Source of the DNA: Nitrospira sp. ND1
Lineage (GTDB): Bacteria; Nitrospirota; Nitrospiria; Nitrospirales; Nitrospiraceae
Reading direction: 5' to 3'
Length of the DNA stretch: 64,000 nucleotides
Assembly (NCBI RefSeq): GCF_900170025.1
Contig: NZ_FWEX01000006.1
Span: 38,668-102,667 of the forward strand
Notes under the pieces: generated by a model
What the model saw: the letters and a program-made list of their open reading frames with translations, nothing else
The model's database searches: none
Told to the model about the DNA's origin: nothing
Shown: positions 43,127 to 53,000 of the stretch, in pieces
Position numbering within the stretch: the first letter of the stretch is position 1
How the letters are laid out: every line of letters begins with the position of its first letter
Translations under genes and position numbers: made by a program

Positions 43127-43387
43127 TCACGCCGCTCGTACCACTTCCTGCGGCCTTTCCTGCGGCAGGTGTCGGTTTCGCAGGATCACCTCGTCGACGA
43201 TGTCGCCGCATTGAATGCAACGCATGGCCCAGAACCAGTAGCCGCCGAGACTCTCGCCGATGTCCATACAACGCTCGCCGATCATCAAGCCTCCGCACCG
43301 TTCGCAGCAGGACGATGAACCTCGGACAGATTCGGCGGTCTGCCTGCTTCTATTGATGAGTGGGATGGTCATGCTGGTGGAGTTCAT
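43127..43387 (-). CDS. Small zinc-ribbon-like protein (86 aa)
   Basis: Two CxxC knuckles (CERCGG around residue 29 and CIQCGD around 57) fit one zinc ribbon: SSCCERCGGLMIGERC ... FWAMRCIQCGDIVDEVIL. AAGGAG lies 6 bases before the ATG. It carries operator site 4 on its strand 94 bases upstream. A partner or DNA/RNA-binding role is likely; no family is named. Confidence 0.75.
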   Translation of the reverse strand: MNSTSMTIPLINRSRQTAESVRGSSSCCERCGGLMIGERCMDIGESLGGYWFWAMRCIQCGDIVDEVILRNRHLPQERPQEVVRAA

Positions 43388-43480
43388 ACGGCTCTCCTTT
43401 CATTGTGATCATTGACGGGATCGGCGGGCGCTCCCACCGTTTGTCATGCTCACCAATATCAGTCTGCCCTGAATCACTCC

Positions 43481-43498
43481 ACTAGCACTCCCCCCAGG
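43481..43498 (-). promoter_or_regulatory. Island operator site 4 (upstream of the 86-aa zinc-ribbon gene)
   Basis: On the minus strand CCTGGGGGGAGTGCTAGT. A TATTGG -10 candidate starts 23 bases on (43458-43453). It is a weaker palindrome than sites 1-3 but keeps the outer halves. Confidence 0.5.
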
Positions 43499-43535
43499 TC
43501 CCGGTTGAAAGCACCCTGGCCACGATCCTCATGCA

Positions 43536-46148
43536 CTAGGTGAGTCTAAGCCGCATTGTTTTCGTGAGTCGTTGTTTCGTCGCACCGTACTCTGCCCACG
43601 GGTCTTTGGACAGTCGGCGGAGTCGATCCGGCAGATTGACGAGCGTGAAACTGTCGGACCGCAGGTCGATCGAGAGTTCGTCCCATGCCAGCGGCACTGA
43701 CACCGGCGCGCCCGGCCTGGCGCGCGTGGAATAAGCGGCCACGGCCGTCGCGCCCTGCGCATTGCGCAGGTAATCGACATAGATCTTTCCCTGGCGCTTG
43801 GCCTTCGACATGGTGGCCACGAACCGTTCGGGAATCAGGCGTTCGAGATGTTCCGCGAGAGATTTTGAGAACGTCTTGACCTCATCCCAGGTGTGCACGC
43901 GCTGCAACGGCACGACGACATGCAGACCTTTCCCGCCCGTGGTTTTGACGAAGGAGGTCAGATTCAATTCGCGCAACAACGTACGAAGTAGTTGGGCTCC
44001 TTCGATGACGGACGACCAGTCCACAGCGGGACCAGGATCCAGGTCGAGGATCATCCGGTCGGGACGATCCAGTTTATCCCGCTTCGCCCCCCAGGTATGA
44101 ATCTCCAGCACACCGATCTGAACCAGTCCCAGCAACGCCTCGAGCGAGTGGGCGATCGTATAGCAGGCACTCCCTTGATCTGCAGGAACCTCCACTCTTC
44201 CGATCACATCAGGCATCTGATCATTCGCATGTTTCTGATAAAAACAATCTTTTTGATACCCTTCAGGACAACGCACGAGCGTCAACGGACGGTCCTTCAC
44301 GTGCGGAAGGATCCAATCGCGGACGGCCTCATAGTACCTGGCGAGCGCCAGCTTGGTGACGGCTTGCTCCGGAAACAGCACGCGGTCCGGATGACTCAGG
44401 GTTACTCCCCCGACCACGGTCGCTTGAGCAGATGAAGCCCTTTTTGAATCCCCTTGAGCGGCGCGGTTCTTTCGCCCAGTTCTCTTCGTGCGATCGTTCG
44501 GTTGTCCGGGCTTCTCACTCGAAGCGTTCTCCGATGTGCGCTCGGCAACGACGGAACCAGCGTCTTTGTCCTCACGCAAGCCTTGGAAGGAGGCGTGCCG
44601 CAATTGACCTTCATTGGTCCACTCGGCAAATGCGACTTCGGCGACCAGCGTCGGCTTCACCCAATGCACTCCCGCAGCCTGACTCCCGCCCGGTGGATTC
44701 ACGAAAGGTGATTTCGTTCGTTGTAATCGTTTCAAGCGAGCGTGCAGTTCCGCAAGGGAACGGTTTGAAAAGCCCGTCCCGGTTCGTCCGGCATATCGCA
44801 ATCGACCATTCTCATCGAACACACCCAGCAGCAACGCACCGAACACGGTCCGCGATCCGGAGGGATCGGTGAATCCGCCGATGACGAATTCCTGCCGCCG
44901 GCCACATTTGACCTTCACCCAATTGCGATTTCGCCCTGCGAGATAGGAGGCGTCGGCGCGTTTGGCAATCAGTCCCTCCATACCGCTTCGACAGGCCTCG
45001 GCAAAGGCCACCTCGCCCTGCCCGGCGATGTGGGCGCTATATCGAATCAGCGTGGACTGTGAGTTATCTTGAAGGAGAGCTGACAGGAGACGTTTGCGCT
45101 CAATCAGGGGGATCGGCCGCAGATCGTACCCATCGAGATAGAGCAGATCGAAGACGACATAGACCAGGTGACTGTCGGTATGCGCCTCGAAGGCATTTTG
45201 TAACCATTGAAAGCTGACCCGCCCATCCGGAAGCAACGCGACTACTTCACCGTCAAGCCAGGCGCTGTTGACCCGGAGGTCTACCGCCGCTGCAGCGACA
45301 TGGGGCAGCTTTGCGGTCCAGTCATGGCCGTTTCTGGTCAACAAGGTTGCTGTGCCGTCTTTCACCCGACAGAGCATTCGATAGCCGTCATACTTGAGTT
45401 CGTGCACCCATTCCGGCCCTTCAGGAGAAGTCGAGACCAGCGTCGCCAGCTGCGGAGCCATCCATCGCGCTAGCGAGGCTTTTCGAGCTCCCGGAGCAGG
45501 AGCTCTTTTGATAGGACGATGCACGGACCCGGCGGGACTCCTTTTCCCCGATGGTCGCTTCGACTGCCACACGGCATGTCCTCCGGCGGCAATCTGCTCC
45601 AGATTTCTTCCGCTCGCCACACTCTCCCCCAGGGTCTGCGTAATGTCGCCCCCTTTCCCGCGCTGCGCCTCTTCATCATCCTCTTTGATGAGGAGCCAAT
45701 TTTCCTTACCCCCTTCCTTTCGACCACCCATGCGCACCAGATTCCAGATGCCATGCAACTTTTCCCCGTGCAGGCTGAACGTGAGGCGTCCACGGCGATA
45801 ACTGGAACCGGGGTCACCGATCGGCTCCCAGTAGCCCCGGTCCCAAAGCAGCACCGTGCCGCCACCATACTGTTTCTCGGGAATGACCCCCTCGAACCCG
45901 GCATACTCCAGCGGATGATCCTCCACATGCACAGCCAGGCGCTTTTGCGCCGGATCCAGACTCGGCCCTTTCGGAACCGCCCAACTTTTCAGTGTGCCAT
46001 TCAGTTCGAGACGAAAATCATAGTGGAGACGGGAAGCGGCATGCTTTTGGATGACGAACCGCAGTCGACCGTCAGGCGGGACGTTCTTACCCCGAGGCTC
46101 CGGCGTCCTCTGGAAGTTTCGCTTCTTCCAATATTGCTGAAGCCCCAT
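43536..46148 (-). CDS. ligD: NHEJ DNA ligase D (PE-LIG-POL)
   Basis: 870 residues with three enzymes in the Pseudomonas order. First comes a 3'-phosphoesterase (about 1-195; HAASRLHYDFRLE, HVEDHPLEYAGFEG). Then an ATP-dependent ligase (about 220-540; nucleotidyl lysine K252 in ELKYDGYR, later LIAKRADASYLAGRNRNWVKVKCG). Then an AEP-type polymerase (about 585-865; TLSHPDRVLFPE, DLDPGP metal motif). It trims, fills and seals double-strand breaks held by Ku. The Ku gene is 6 kb upstream on the same strand (52136-52996), separated by glycogen and envelope genes. Confidence 0.95.
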   Translation of the reverse strand: MGLQQYWKKRNFQRTPEPRGKNVPPDGRLRFVIQKHAASRLHYDFRLELNGTLKSWAVPKGPSLDPAQKRLAVHVEDHPLEYAGFEGVIPEKQYGGGTVLLWDRGYWEPIGDPGSSYRRGRLTFSLHGEKLHGIWNLVRMGGRKEGGKENWLLIKEDDEEAQRGKGGDITQTLGESVASGRNLEQIAAGGHAVWQSKRPSGKRSPAGSVHRPIKRAPAPGARKASLARWMAPQLATLVSTSPEGPEWVHELKYDGYRMLCRVKDGTATLLTRNGHDWTAKLPHVAAAAVDLRVNSAWLDGEVVALLPDGRVSFQWLQNAFEAHTDSHLVYVVFDLLYLDGYDLRPIPLIERKRLLSALLQDNSQSTLIRYSAHIAGQGEVAFAEACRSGMEGLIAKRADASYLAGRNRNWVKVKCGRRQEFVIGGFTDPSGSRTVFGALLLGVFDENGRLRYAGRTGTGFSNRSLAELHARLKRLQRTKSPFVNPPGGSQAAGVHWVKPTLVAEVAFAEWTNEGQLRHASFQGLREDKDAGSVVAERTSENASSEKPGQPNDRTKRTGRKNRAAQGDSKRASSAQATVVGGVTLSHPDRVLFPEQAVTKLALARYYEAVRDWILPHVKDRPLTLVRCPEGYQKDCFYQKHANDQMPDVIGRVEVPADQGSACYTIAHSLEALLGLVQIGVLEIHTWGAKRDKLDRPDRMILDLDPGPAVDWSSVIEGAQLLRTLLRELNLTSFVKTTGGKGLHVVVPLQRVHTWDEVKTFSKSLAEHLERLIPERFVATMSKAKRQGKIYVDYLRNAQGATAVAAYSTRARPGAPVSVPLAWDELSIDLRSDSFTLVNLPDRLRRLSKDPWAEYGATKQRLTKTMRLRLT

Positions 46149-46181
46149 GGGATTCCTCCGCCTGATGACGGCCCCTCCAGC

Positions 46182-46946
46182 TCATTTCTTGAACTGTGGC
46201 GGCGCAGATGCGGGTGGTGGCCCGCTGGGGGCGGATGAACCGCTGCCGATCCCGTAGAACGGTCCATAGTAGGGATACCCATATCCGTACCCAGGATAAC
46301 CGCCATACCAACCTCCCAATCCTCCGTATGGCCCCCAGTAGGAATAGGGGTAGGCATACATGGAGCGCCCATAGGGATAGGCGTAGGGTGCGGACCGTAT
46401 TTGTGGATTGACTTCATCCCAATCCACCAGATGTTTGATCTCAAGCACCGGATAGGTGTACTCCCCTTCATCCATCGCTCGCGTCACGGCAGGTCCCACC
46501 TCACCGACGATCGTCACCGGTGTGCCGGCATCGACGACCGCAGGATCCAAAAACTCTCCGCTCTTGACCGCCAGAAATCGGCCCTGGGACCTCGTGCGAT
46601 CGTTGGTCGGCACCGCGCCGGAGCCGGTAGGAATTTGCAGTACCTCAATCTCGGTGCGATCCTTCACTCGCCTGCTCTTGAGCACGATGCCGCTGACCAT
46701 GATGGTATTGCCTTGATAGGCGGATGGATTGGCTTTCAATGCGGCGAACGAGACTGACGGGTCGACTTGTTGCTGCACGTGGTCCGGCAAGATTCGATCG
46801 AGCAGATCTCGGCCTGATTGGTGAGCGCTTTGGGCACAGCCGGTCGCGAGCGATAACAGCATAGCCGCCACGCCGGCCAGAAGATGCGGCCAGACCGGTC
46901 GGTTTCTAGAAATGGTAGGACAGGCCGGTGACCAGGATGTGCGCAT
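46182..46946 (-). CDS. slp: Slp-family outer-membrane lipoprotein with Gly/Tyr-rich tail
   Basis: 254 residues from the ATG at 46946, 6 bases after GGAG; the frame is open back to 46967. A lipoprotein signal (AMLLSLATGC) and the Slp domain (SFAALKANPSAYQGNTIMVSGIVLKSRR ... VGEVGPAVTRAMDEGEYTYPVLEIKHL) are clear. The last about 80 residues are Gly/Tyr/Pro-rich (GGLGGWYGGYPGYGYGYPYYG), unlike E. coli Slp, and could be flexible or surface-exposed. Slp is a starvation/stationary-phase lipoprotein. The start lies within the end of the upstream barrel gene. Confidence 0.85.
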   Translation of the reverse strand: MRTSWSPACPTISRNRPVWPHLLAGVAAMLLSLATGCAQSAHQSGRDLLDRILPDHVQQQVDPSVSFAALKANPSAYQGNTIMVSGIVLKSRRVKDRTEIEVLQIPTGSGAVPTNDRTRSQGRFLAVKSGEFLDPAVVDAGTPVTIVGEVGPAVTRAMDEGEYTYPVLEIKHLVDWDEVNPQIRSAPYAYPYGRSMYAYPYSYWGPYGGLGGWYGGYPGYGYGYPYYGPFYGIGSGSSAPSGPPPASAPPQFKK

Positions 46947-47538
46947 CATAATCTCCGTTAAACCCACCCGCCGGTCCGAATGCCTGGTTGAACTCGAAGG
47001 TGGACTGATTATATTTGTACTCGGTATACACCGCCACGTAAGGGGTGATGAAGGCTCTCATTCCCAGCAGCACGTTCACCGCCGAAGACACGTCGGTATT
47101 CCCACGCGTCGTCGCCGAATCTCCGATGCGCGCAATCGCCGCGCCGGCGCCGATCCCAGCATAGGGCTGAAACGTCACCCCTGGGTAACGCACCAGCAAA
47201 TTCACCCCCACATTCGTGACCCGCATATGAATTCCGGGCACATCATCCAGATTCTTGATGTGCGGCGTGCTATGGAAGGCGTCGAGTTCCACTCCGAACC
47301 AGCCGTTACCGGGAAACGTCCCCACTTTTCCCCCGTAGAGAAACGAATTCTGAAGATCGAAATCCGGCGCACGAAATCCGCTTAGATCGCCGGTCCCGCG
47401 AATGTCGCTGAGCCGGTCGGCCAGGTTCGCGCCGAACTGGCCCGCCACATACCATTCTGCGAAAGCCGAATGAGGGTGTAGCATGCCCGCCGCAAACCAC
47501 AAAAAGCTCACCGCCACTATATTGCCTAACCGCGTCAT
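46906..47538 (-). CDS. Small outer-membrane beta-barrel protein
   Basis: 210 residues starting at MTRLGNIVAVSFLWFAAGM. A signal peptide ends at AFAEWYVAGQFGAN, the mature start typical of OmpW/OmpA-like eight-stranded barrels. Strands such as WFGVELDAFHS, MRVTNVGVNLLVRYPG, QPYAGIGAGAAIA and VYTEYKYNQSTFEF are followed by a C-terminal F (VTGLSYHF). It overlaps the Slp gene by 41 bases, so they are one unit. The operator-like site 5 lies 90 bases upstream. Confidence 0.85.
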   Translation of the reverse strand: MTRLGNIVAVSFLWFAAGMLHPHSAFAEWYVAGQFGANLADRLSDIRGTGDLSGFRAPDFDLQNSFLYGGKVGTFPGNGWFGVELDAFHSTPHIKNLDDVPGIHMRVTNVGVNLLVRYPGVTFQPYAGIGAGAAIARIGDSATTRGNTDVSSAVNVLLGMRAFITPYVAVYTEYKYNQSTFEFNQAFGPAGGFNGDYDAHILVTGLSYHF

Positions 47539-47627
47539 AGATCGTGGTCTCTCTGGATTTATCGGGCTTGAGCTCAATCGAGACAGGCGCAGAAGCCGAC
47601 TGTACCGGTACGGAACAGCAAGTGGTA

Positions 47628-47645
47628 GCTGGCGTTTATCCTAGC
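47628..47645 (-). promoter_or_regulatory. Island operator site 5 (upstream of the barrel-slp pair)
   Basis: On the minus strand GCTAGGATAAACGCCAGC. A TACAGT -10 candidate starts 24 bases on (47604-47599). A second related phrase (GGATAGGAAAAACGCC) lies immediately upstream, making a loose tandem. The remaining part of 47646-47923 holds nothing else I can identify. Confidence 0.5.
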
Positions 47646-47923
47646 CGCGGCGTTTTTCCTATCCGACTTCAGAGGTGCATGAGGTGCGAAACGGGACGGG
47701 CCGGAGAAACGGAGGCTCTCTTCAAATCGGGTCCAAGCATGAACGAACGACGACGAAGGGCTCATCGCATGAGAAACGCCTGGATGGCAAGATGAAAAGA
47801 GTGAGGTCATTCCGTTGCCTCGCGGGCGATAGTAGGGTCCGCGCCGATGTTGATAGTGCCATCCCGATGTGCCGATGCGCACATGGGGCAGGTGTCGGCC
47901 CGGCCCACGGGAGATCCAGGTGT

Positions 47924-49963
47924 TCATTGAGGCTCCAGGGCCTGTTTCGTTTTTCTGCAGACCCGCAAAAGCTCTGCGACGCTCCAGGCTTGGGCGATGC
48001 ACCCGCGTGGATGGTAGGGAGGTTCCGCATCGAAAATCTCGCTCACCGTGCCGATGCCGTTCTCCAGCAAATGGGAGTGAAAACCTTCCAACATCTCTCG
48101 TGACTTCGGCGCATCCTTGTAGACCTTCAACCAGGCGTCGATAAAGGGTCCGATCAGCCACGCCCAGACCGTTCCCTGATGATAGGCGGCATCTCTGGCG
48201 CGAAGGTCTCCGAAGTAGATCGGCTTGTAGTCGCGATGGTCGCGCGAGAGACTGCGCAGCCCGACCGGCGTCAGCAACTTGTGTTCGACGGCATCCACTA
48301 CCGAGCGCCATCGCGATTCGTCGAGGATCGGGTGCTGTAGGGCAATCGCGAGAATCTGATTCGGGCGAAAACTGGGATCATCGCCCTGCTCGCCGTCGAT
48401 GACATCGAGCAAATAGCCACCCTCCTGGCGCCAGAACCTCTCATTGAACGATTGCCGCGCCCTGGTCGCCATCAGCGCCCACTCGCTCGTCTCCTCCCCG
48501 GCCATCTCCCCCCACTCCACCATGCACCGGAGCGCGTTATACCAAAGAGCTTGAATTTCGACCGGCTTGCCGCGCCGAGGGGTCACGACCCACCCGTCCA
48601 CCTTCGCATCCATCCAGGTGAGCTGATATCCCTCCGCGCCCGCCCGCAAGAGCCCATCGTGCCGATCCACGCCGATACCGAAATGGGTGCCGTTGTGATG
48701 ATGTTCGATGACGGATTTCAAAACGGTCCGCAGGGCCAGCAGAGTCTCGCTGTCGCCGGTCACCCGGTGATACCGGTCCAGCGCGTGAAAATACCAGAGC
48801 GTCGCATCCACCGTATGGTAGAGCGCCTTCCGCTGTCCCTCAGGGAACAAATTGGGCAGGAGTCCGTCCTGCATATAGTTGGCGAAGGTGCGAAGAATCG
48901 ACCGCGCTTCTCGGTATCGGCCGGTACAGAGCGTGAGTCCGTCTAAACTGATCATCGTGTCGCGTCCCCAGTCGGTGAACCAATGATAGCCGGCGATCAC
49001 CGTTCGCGCTTCATCGCCTGACGCTCGTGCAAGCGCTTGCTCTTCCATGCGCGAACCCGGGAGGACGATAAACTGGTCTGCCGCAAGCGTCAGCCATCGT
49101 TCAATATCATGCTGACTTGCATCCGGCAGCTGTGCCACCAACTTATTGAGCCGTTGCGCTTCCGCGTCAAAAATCGCTTCGGGAGTGAACTCGAGGTGTT
49201 CCCACGGCTCCGTGCTGGACACAAACGCGATGGGCAGACCCGGCATCAGGTCCGCGCTGAAGTAGCCGGGACTTGCGAGGCTTTCGACATGTTCAGCCCC
49301 GCGATCGCGGTCCACTCGATAGGACACACCTGGACTCAACAGCGGGTCGGCCACAAAGACTCCAGCGTGAGGCCGCAGGCACATTTTGAGCGACGGGGCA
49401 TTTTCGCACAGAGACATTTCGTAACGCCCGTCGAGCACCGTGAGCGGAAAGGGAGGCTTCCTCGCGTCATGGAGCGGCGCATCCAGCATGCGAAAGGTCA
49501 CGAACGGGCGGAGATGCAACCGGACCGAATCACCCTCCAGCAACCGGTATTCCACATAGACCGAGTTGTGACCGTACGGCATGATGACGCGCTTTTCCAG
49601 CTGCCTGCCCTTGAATGAGCAGCGCCAGACAGGAGTTTGCCACTCACGGGTGAACGCACTGATCACCTTTGTCAGGTCGCTCTCCAAGCGCCCATCTTCA
49701 AACTCGATGCCGCTGAGGAGCACGGACTCTCCCTCCACCACGACTTCTTCGTCCAGGCGGGGAATCATGACTGTCCGCCCCCAAGGCGAGGGAAGATCGG
49801 GCACGAACATCCCGTGGTAACGGCGAGTCGGGGCGCCGAGCAATGTCCCGGAGGCATAGCCGCCGAGACCATTCGTCACCAGCCATTCTCTGGAGAGCAA
49901 GGCATCGCTGTCCTGAAGCTGCTCCAGCGGCACAGAGAGAGTCATATTATCGACTTGCACCAT
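47924..49963 (-). CDS. Amylo-alpha-1,6-glucosidase (glycogen debranching enzyme)
   Basis: 679 residues. The N-terminal beta domain opens with REWLVTNGLGGYASGTLLGAPTRRYHGMFVPDL, the GDE N-terminal hallmark. The catalytic (alpha/alpha)6 domain has GYHWFTDWGRDTMISLDGLTL and QLTWMDAKVDGWVVTPRRGKPVEIQALWYNAL, which carry the acidic catalytic residues in this family. It removes alpha-1,6 branches from glycogen. It starts 2 bases after the TreZ stop, so the two form one unit that would connect glycogen to trehalose. Confidence 0.92.
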   Translation of the reverse strand: MVQVDNMTLSVPLEQLQDSDALLSREWLVTNGLGGYASGTLLGAPTRRYHGMFVPDLPSPWGRTVMIPRLDEEVVVEGESVLLSGIEFEDGRLESDLTKVISAFTREWQTPVWRCSFKGRQLEKRVIMPYGHNSVYVEYRLLEGDSVRLHLRPFVTFRMLDAPLHDARKPPFPLTVLDGRYEMSLCENAPSLKMCLRPHAGVFVADPLLSPGVSYRVDRDRGAEHVESLASPGYFSADLMPGLPIAFVSSTEPWEHLEFTPEAIFDAEAQRLNKLVAQLPDASQHDIERWLTLAADQFIVLPGSRMEEQALARASGDEARTVIAGYHWFTDWGRDTMISLDGLTLCTGRYREARSILRTFANYMQDGLLPNLFPEGQRKALYHTVDATLWYFHALDRYHRVTGDSETLLALRTVLKSVIEHHHNGTHFGIGVDRHDGLLRAGAEGYQLTWMDAKVDGWVVTPRRGKPVEIQALWYNALRCMVEWGEMAGEETSEWALMATRARQSFNERFWRQEGGYLLDVIDGEQGDDPSFRPNQILAIALQHPILDESRWRSVVDAVEHKLLTPVGLRSLSRDHRDYKPIYFGDLRARDAAYHQGTVWAWLIGPFIDAWLKVYKDAPKSREMLEGFHSHLLENGIGTVSEIFDAEPPYHPRGCIAQAWSVAELLRVCRKTKQALEPQ

Positions 49964-49965
49964 GG

Positions 49966-51921
49966 TTATACCGTTCCTATCGGACCTCGCTCCTCCAAGA
50001 CTGACCTCCCGTTCTTAACCTTGGCGGAATACAACGCTGCCGATTCACCAGGAATGACCCATCCGGTTTCGGTCAAGGGCTCGATGACTCCGGGTCCTCC
50101 GTATTCCGGCGCATCGCTCGACCAGAGCAGGTGCCAGGTTCGCCCATCGGGCGGGGCAAGCAATGGTTCAGGAGCGGGACGATAGTCGCAATCCGCCCCC
50201 AGATTGATGAGCAGCAGCCGATCATCGCCTTGTTTACCGGCATACCGCAGGACGAACGCTGCCGGTCCGATCACGGCGCCATCCAGCCGGTCACGAGCCT
50301 GTTGCGCGATGACCGGATCTTCCCGCCGGAGGCGAAGCAGATCTCGATGCAATCGGACGGACCCGGCATGCCGCTCGCGCTCCGACCAATCGATTTTGGA
50401 ACGCTGGAACACGGCAGGGTCGCGAGGATCAGCGACGGCCGCCTGAGCCCCCGCGGAGGCATAACTCGGAAACTGAGCGAGGAACTGCTTTCTCCCTTGG
50501 TGGATCTGCCGGGCCAATTCGCCAGGTGGAAAGTCGGCGAAGAACAAAAAGGGAGCGGATGCCCCGAACTCCTGCCCCATGAATAACATCGGTGTTTCGG
50601 GAGCCAGCAGGAGGAGCGCCGTCAAGGCGCGATGCAGACCGGGACCGGTCTTCTGGTGCAATCGGTCTCCCCGCAACTGATTGGCCACCTGGTCATGGTT
50701 CTGAAGAAAAAATACAAACTGCTCCGCCGGCTCGTCACGAACGGCCGTTCCACGCGGGCCATCTTGCCATTGATAGCGTTGTCCCTGGTAAAGAAACGCC
50801 CGCTTTACACAGGAAATCAGCTCCTGCGGCCCGCCCCGATAGTCGGTGTAATAGCCTTCGCTTCGGCCCGTGGCGGCTACACGCGCGCTGTGGTGAAAAT
50901 CTTCACTCCAGACCGCATCGAGCCCCCATCCCTGTCCGTCCGTCGGTTGAATCGTACAGACCCACTGCGCCTCACATTCGGCGACCAGGATGATCGATCG
51001 TGCTCCTGCCGCCTTCCTGGCTGCCTGAGACAATTCTGCGATCACGTGCAGAGGCCCCTCATCATGAAATGCGTGGACGGCATCCAGCCTGAGGCCATCG
51101 AGATGAAACTCTTCGATCCAGTAACAAGCATTCTGGATAAAAAACTCCCGCACCTCTTTGGAGCCGGGTCCGTCGAAATTGATCGCTTGTCCCCATTCGT
51201 TGGGATATCGATCGGTGAGGTATTCGTCGCTGAAGGCAGGCAGATAGTTTCCATCCGGTCCCAAATGGTTGTACACAACGTCGAGAATCACACCCAGGCC
51301 TCGCAGATGCGCCTCGTCCACAAACCGTTTCAGGGCATCGGGCTCACCGTACACATGCGCAGGCGCATAGAGGCCGACCCCGTCATAGCCCCAATTCCAT
51401 CGACCGGGAAACTCCGCCACCGGCATGATCTCGATAACGGTGATGCCGAGATCCTTCAGGGTATCGAGACGCGTGACGGCTGCATCGAATGTCCCTTCCG
51501 GGGTAAACGCGCCGATATGCAGCTCATAGATCACCTGCCCATGCATCGTCAGGCCTGGCCACCCGCGATCCCTCCAAACGAATGTGTCCGGGTCGACGAT
51601 CAGCGAAGGCCCATGGGGTCCATCCGGTTGATATCGAGAACAGGGATCCGGATAGAGGCTGTTTCCATCCAAGCGATAGCGGTAGCTCATGCCGGCCTTG
51701 GCCTCCGGGATGACACCGGTCCAGTATCCATCGGCTCCCCTTGTGAGGGGATGAACGGTTCCATGGGGCTCGAGAACGACATCCAGCTGCGCAGGCTTGG
51801 GTGCCCAACAGCGGAATTGCACGCCATCCTGGATGACCTGAGCCCCAAGCCGTTTACGGCCGGCCGACGGGGCTTGATTGCCATGTGGTTGCTCCGGCAC
51901 GACGGTAGCCGACCCGCTCAT
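49966..51921 (-). CDS. treZ: Malto-oligosyltrehalose trehalohydrolase
   Basis: 651 residues from the ATG at 51921 (MSGSATVVPEQPHGN), which has AGGA 8 bases before it; a longer frame (to 52167) is not family-like. N-terminal CBM48-like part (GVQFRCWAPKPAQLDVVLE), then a GH13 barrel with the nucleophile in FHLDGLRLDAVHAF, acid/base Glu in IILVAECE and the third Asp in FLQNHDQVANQ. It frees trehalose from the end made by TreY. No treY gene is in the window. Paired with the debranching enzyme 2 bases downstream. Confidence 0.9.
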   Translation of the reverse strand: MSGSATVVPEQPHGNQAPSAGRKRLGAQVIQDGVQFRCWAPKPAQLDVVLEPHGTVHPLTRGADGYWTGVIPEAKAGMSYRYRLDGNSLYPDPCSRYQPDGPHGPSLIVDPDTFVWRDRGWPGLTMHGQVIYELHIGAFTPEGTFDAAVTRLDTLKDLGITVIEIMPVAEFPGRWNWGYDGVGLYAPAHVYGEPDALKRFVDEAHLRGLGVILDVVYNHLGPDGNYLPAFSDEYLTDRYPNEWGQAINFDGPGSKEVREFFIQNACYWIEEFHLDGLRLDAVHAFHDEGPLHVIAELSQAARKAAGARSIILVAECEAQWVCTIQPTDGQGWGLDAVWSEDFHHSARVAATGRSEGYYTDYRGGPQELISCVKRAFLYQGQRYQWQDGPRGTAVRDEPAEQFVFFLQNHDQVANQLRGDRLHQKTGPGLHRALTALLLLAPETPMLFMGQEFGASAPFLFFADFPPGELARQIHQGRKQFLAQFPSYASAGAQAAVADPRDPAVFQRSKIDWSERERHAGSVRLHRDLLRLRREDPVIAQQARDRLDGAVIGPAAFVLRYAGKQGDDRLLLINLGADCDYRPAPEPLLAPPDGRTWHLLWSSDAPEYGGPGVIEPLTETGWVIPGESAALYSAKVKNGRSVLEERGPIGTV

Positions 51922-52135
51922 GATGCGATTCCTTTGGCAGCCCCGACTGAGAGCAGGATGCGGTTGCGCAAAAATCGCAATACCGCTGCCGCCTCCCTCG
52001 GGAGCTGCTGGGACGAGCCAGGCACTCCGTTGTGGATATTCGGGCCAAGGCTTTTCAGTAACGTGCCGTCCAAATAGGCGTGAACAATTTCCGGATGGAT
52101 CGCTCTGAGGCCGCAGGCTGATTTCATTGGTCGAT

Positions 52136-52996
52136 TCATGCCGTTTTGCGACCGGCCTGTCGCTCACGTTTCGGCAAATGCCGCTTTGGTTGTCCGGACT
52201 GTTGCACGCTTCGCTTGAGGAGTGCCATCAAATCCACGACTTTGGCACGGCCAGGCTTTTCCCCGGCTTCGCCTTTGTCCGGCGCTGTCACCACTTCAGT
52301 TTTTCCGGCCTTGATCCGCTTATTGATCAATCGCATGAGATCGTCGTGATAGGTGTCCTTGTATTGAACCGGCTTCCAGCTATCCGACATTTCCTCCACC
52401 AGTTTGGTCGCCATCTCTATCTCTCGTGGCGTCACGCCTGTCGCCTTTAAGCTCTTCGCCGGAATCTCGAGATCCTTGATCGGCCGAAGTTCGTTGGCAT
52501 AGCGCAGCGTGTTCAACACCATCATCTCACTCCAGGGAATCAGCGCGGCGATATATTGCCTCGTCCTGATCACAACCGTGGCAATGGCAACCTTCCCTGT
52601 CTTGGTCAACGTTTCGCGCAGGAGCGCATAACTCTTTTCTCCCCGTTTATCAGGCGCCAGGTAATACGGCGTCTCAAAGGACGTGGGCGAAATATCTTCC
52701 GCGCGCACGAAGCTCAGGATATCGATGGTCTGCGTGGCCTCGACATTCGCGCGTCGAAAATCTTCGTCCGTCAGAACGACGTAACGGCTTTTGTCATATT
52801 CATACCCTTTGACGATGTGGTCCCACGCCACTTCCTTGCCCGTCTCCTTGTTGTAGCGCTTGAATCCGACCGGTTTCATGTCGCGACGGTCGAGGAGCGT
52901 CAGATCGAAACTGTTCCGGTTTTCGGCCGAATAGAGCACAACAGGAATATTGACGAGCCCAAAACTGATGGATCCTTTCCAGAGCGATCGCGGCAT
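52136..52996 (-). CDS. ku: Ku protein (NHEJ)
   Basis: 286 residues of the bacterial Ku fold. Family phrases are SLWKGSISFGLVNIPVVLYSA at the start, ETGKEVAWDHIVKGYEYDKSRYVVLTDEDF, IDILSFVRAEDISP, YYLAPDKRGEKSYALLRETL and MVLNTLRYANELRP. A Lys/Arg-rich C-terminal tail (about 235-286) is typical of Ku proteins that bind DNA or LigD. It forms a homodimer ring on broken DNA ends and recruits LigD (43536-46148). Confidence 0.95.
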   Translation of the reverse strand: MPRSLWKGSISFGLVNIPVVLYSAENRNSFDLTLLDRRDMKPVGFKRYNKETGKEVAWDHIVKGYEYDKSRYVVLTDEDFRRANVEATQTIDILSFVRAEDISPTSFETPYYLAPDKRGEKSYALLRETLTKTGKVAIATVVIRTRQYIAALIPWSEMMVLNTLRYANELRPIKDLEIPAKSLKATGVTPREIEMATKLVEEMSDSWKPVQYKDTYHDDLMRLINKRIKAGKTEVVTAPDKGEAGEKPGRAKVVDLMALLKRSVQQSGQPKRHLPKRERQAGRKTA

Positions 52997-53000
52997 GACG

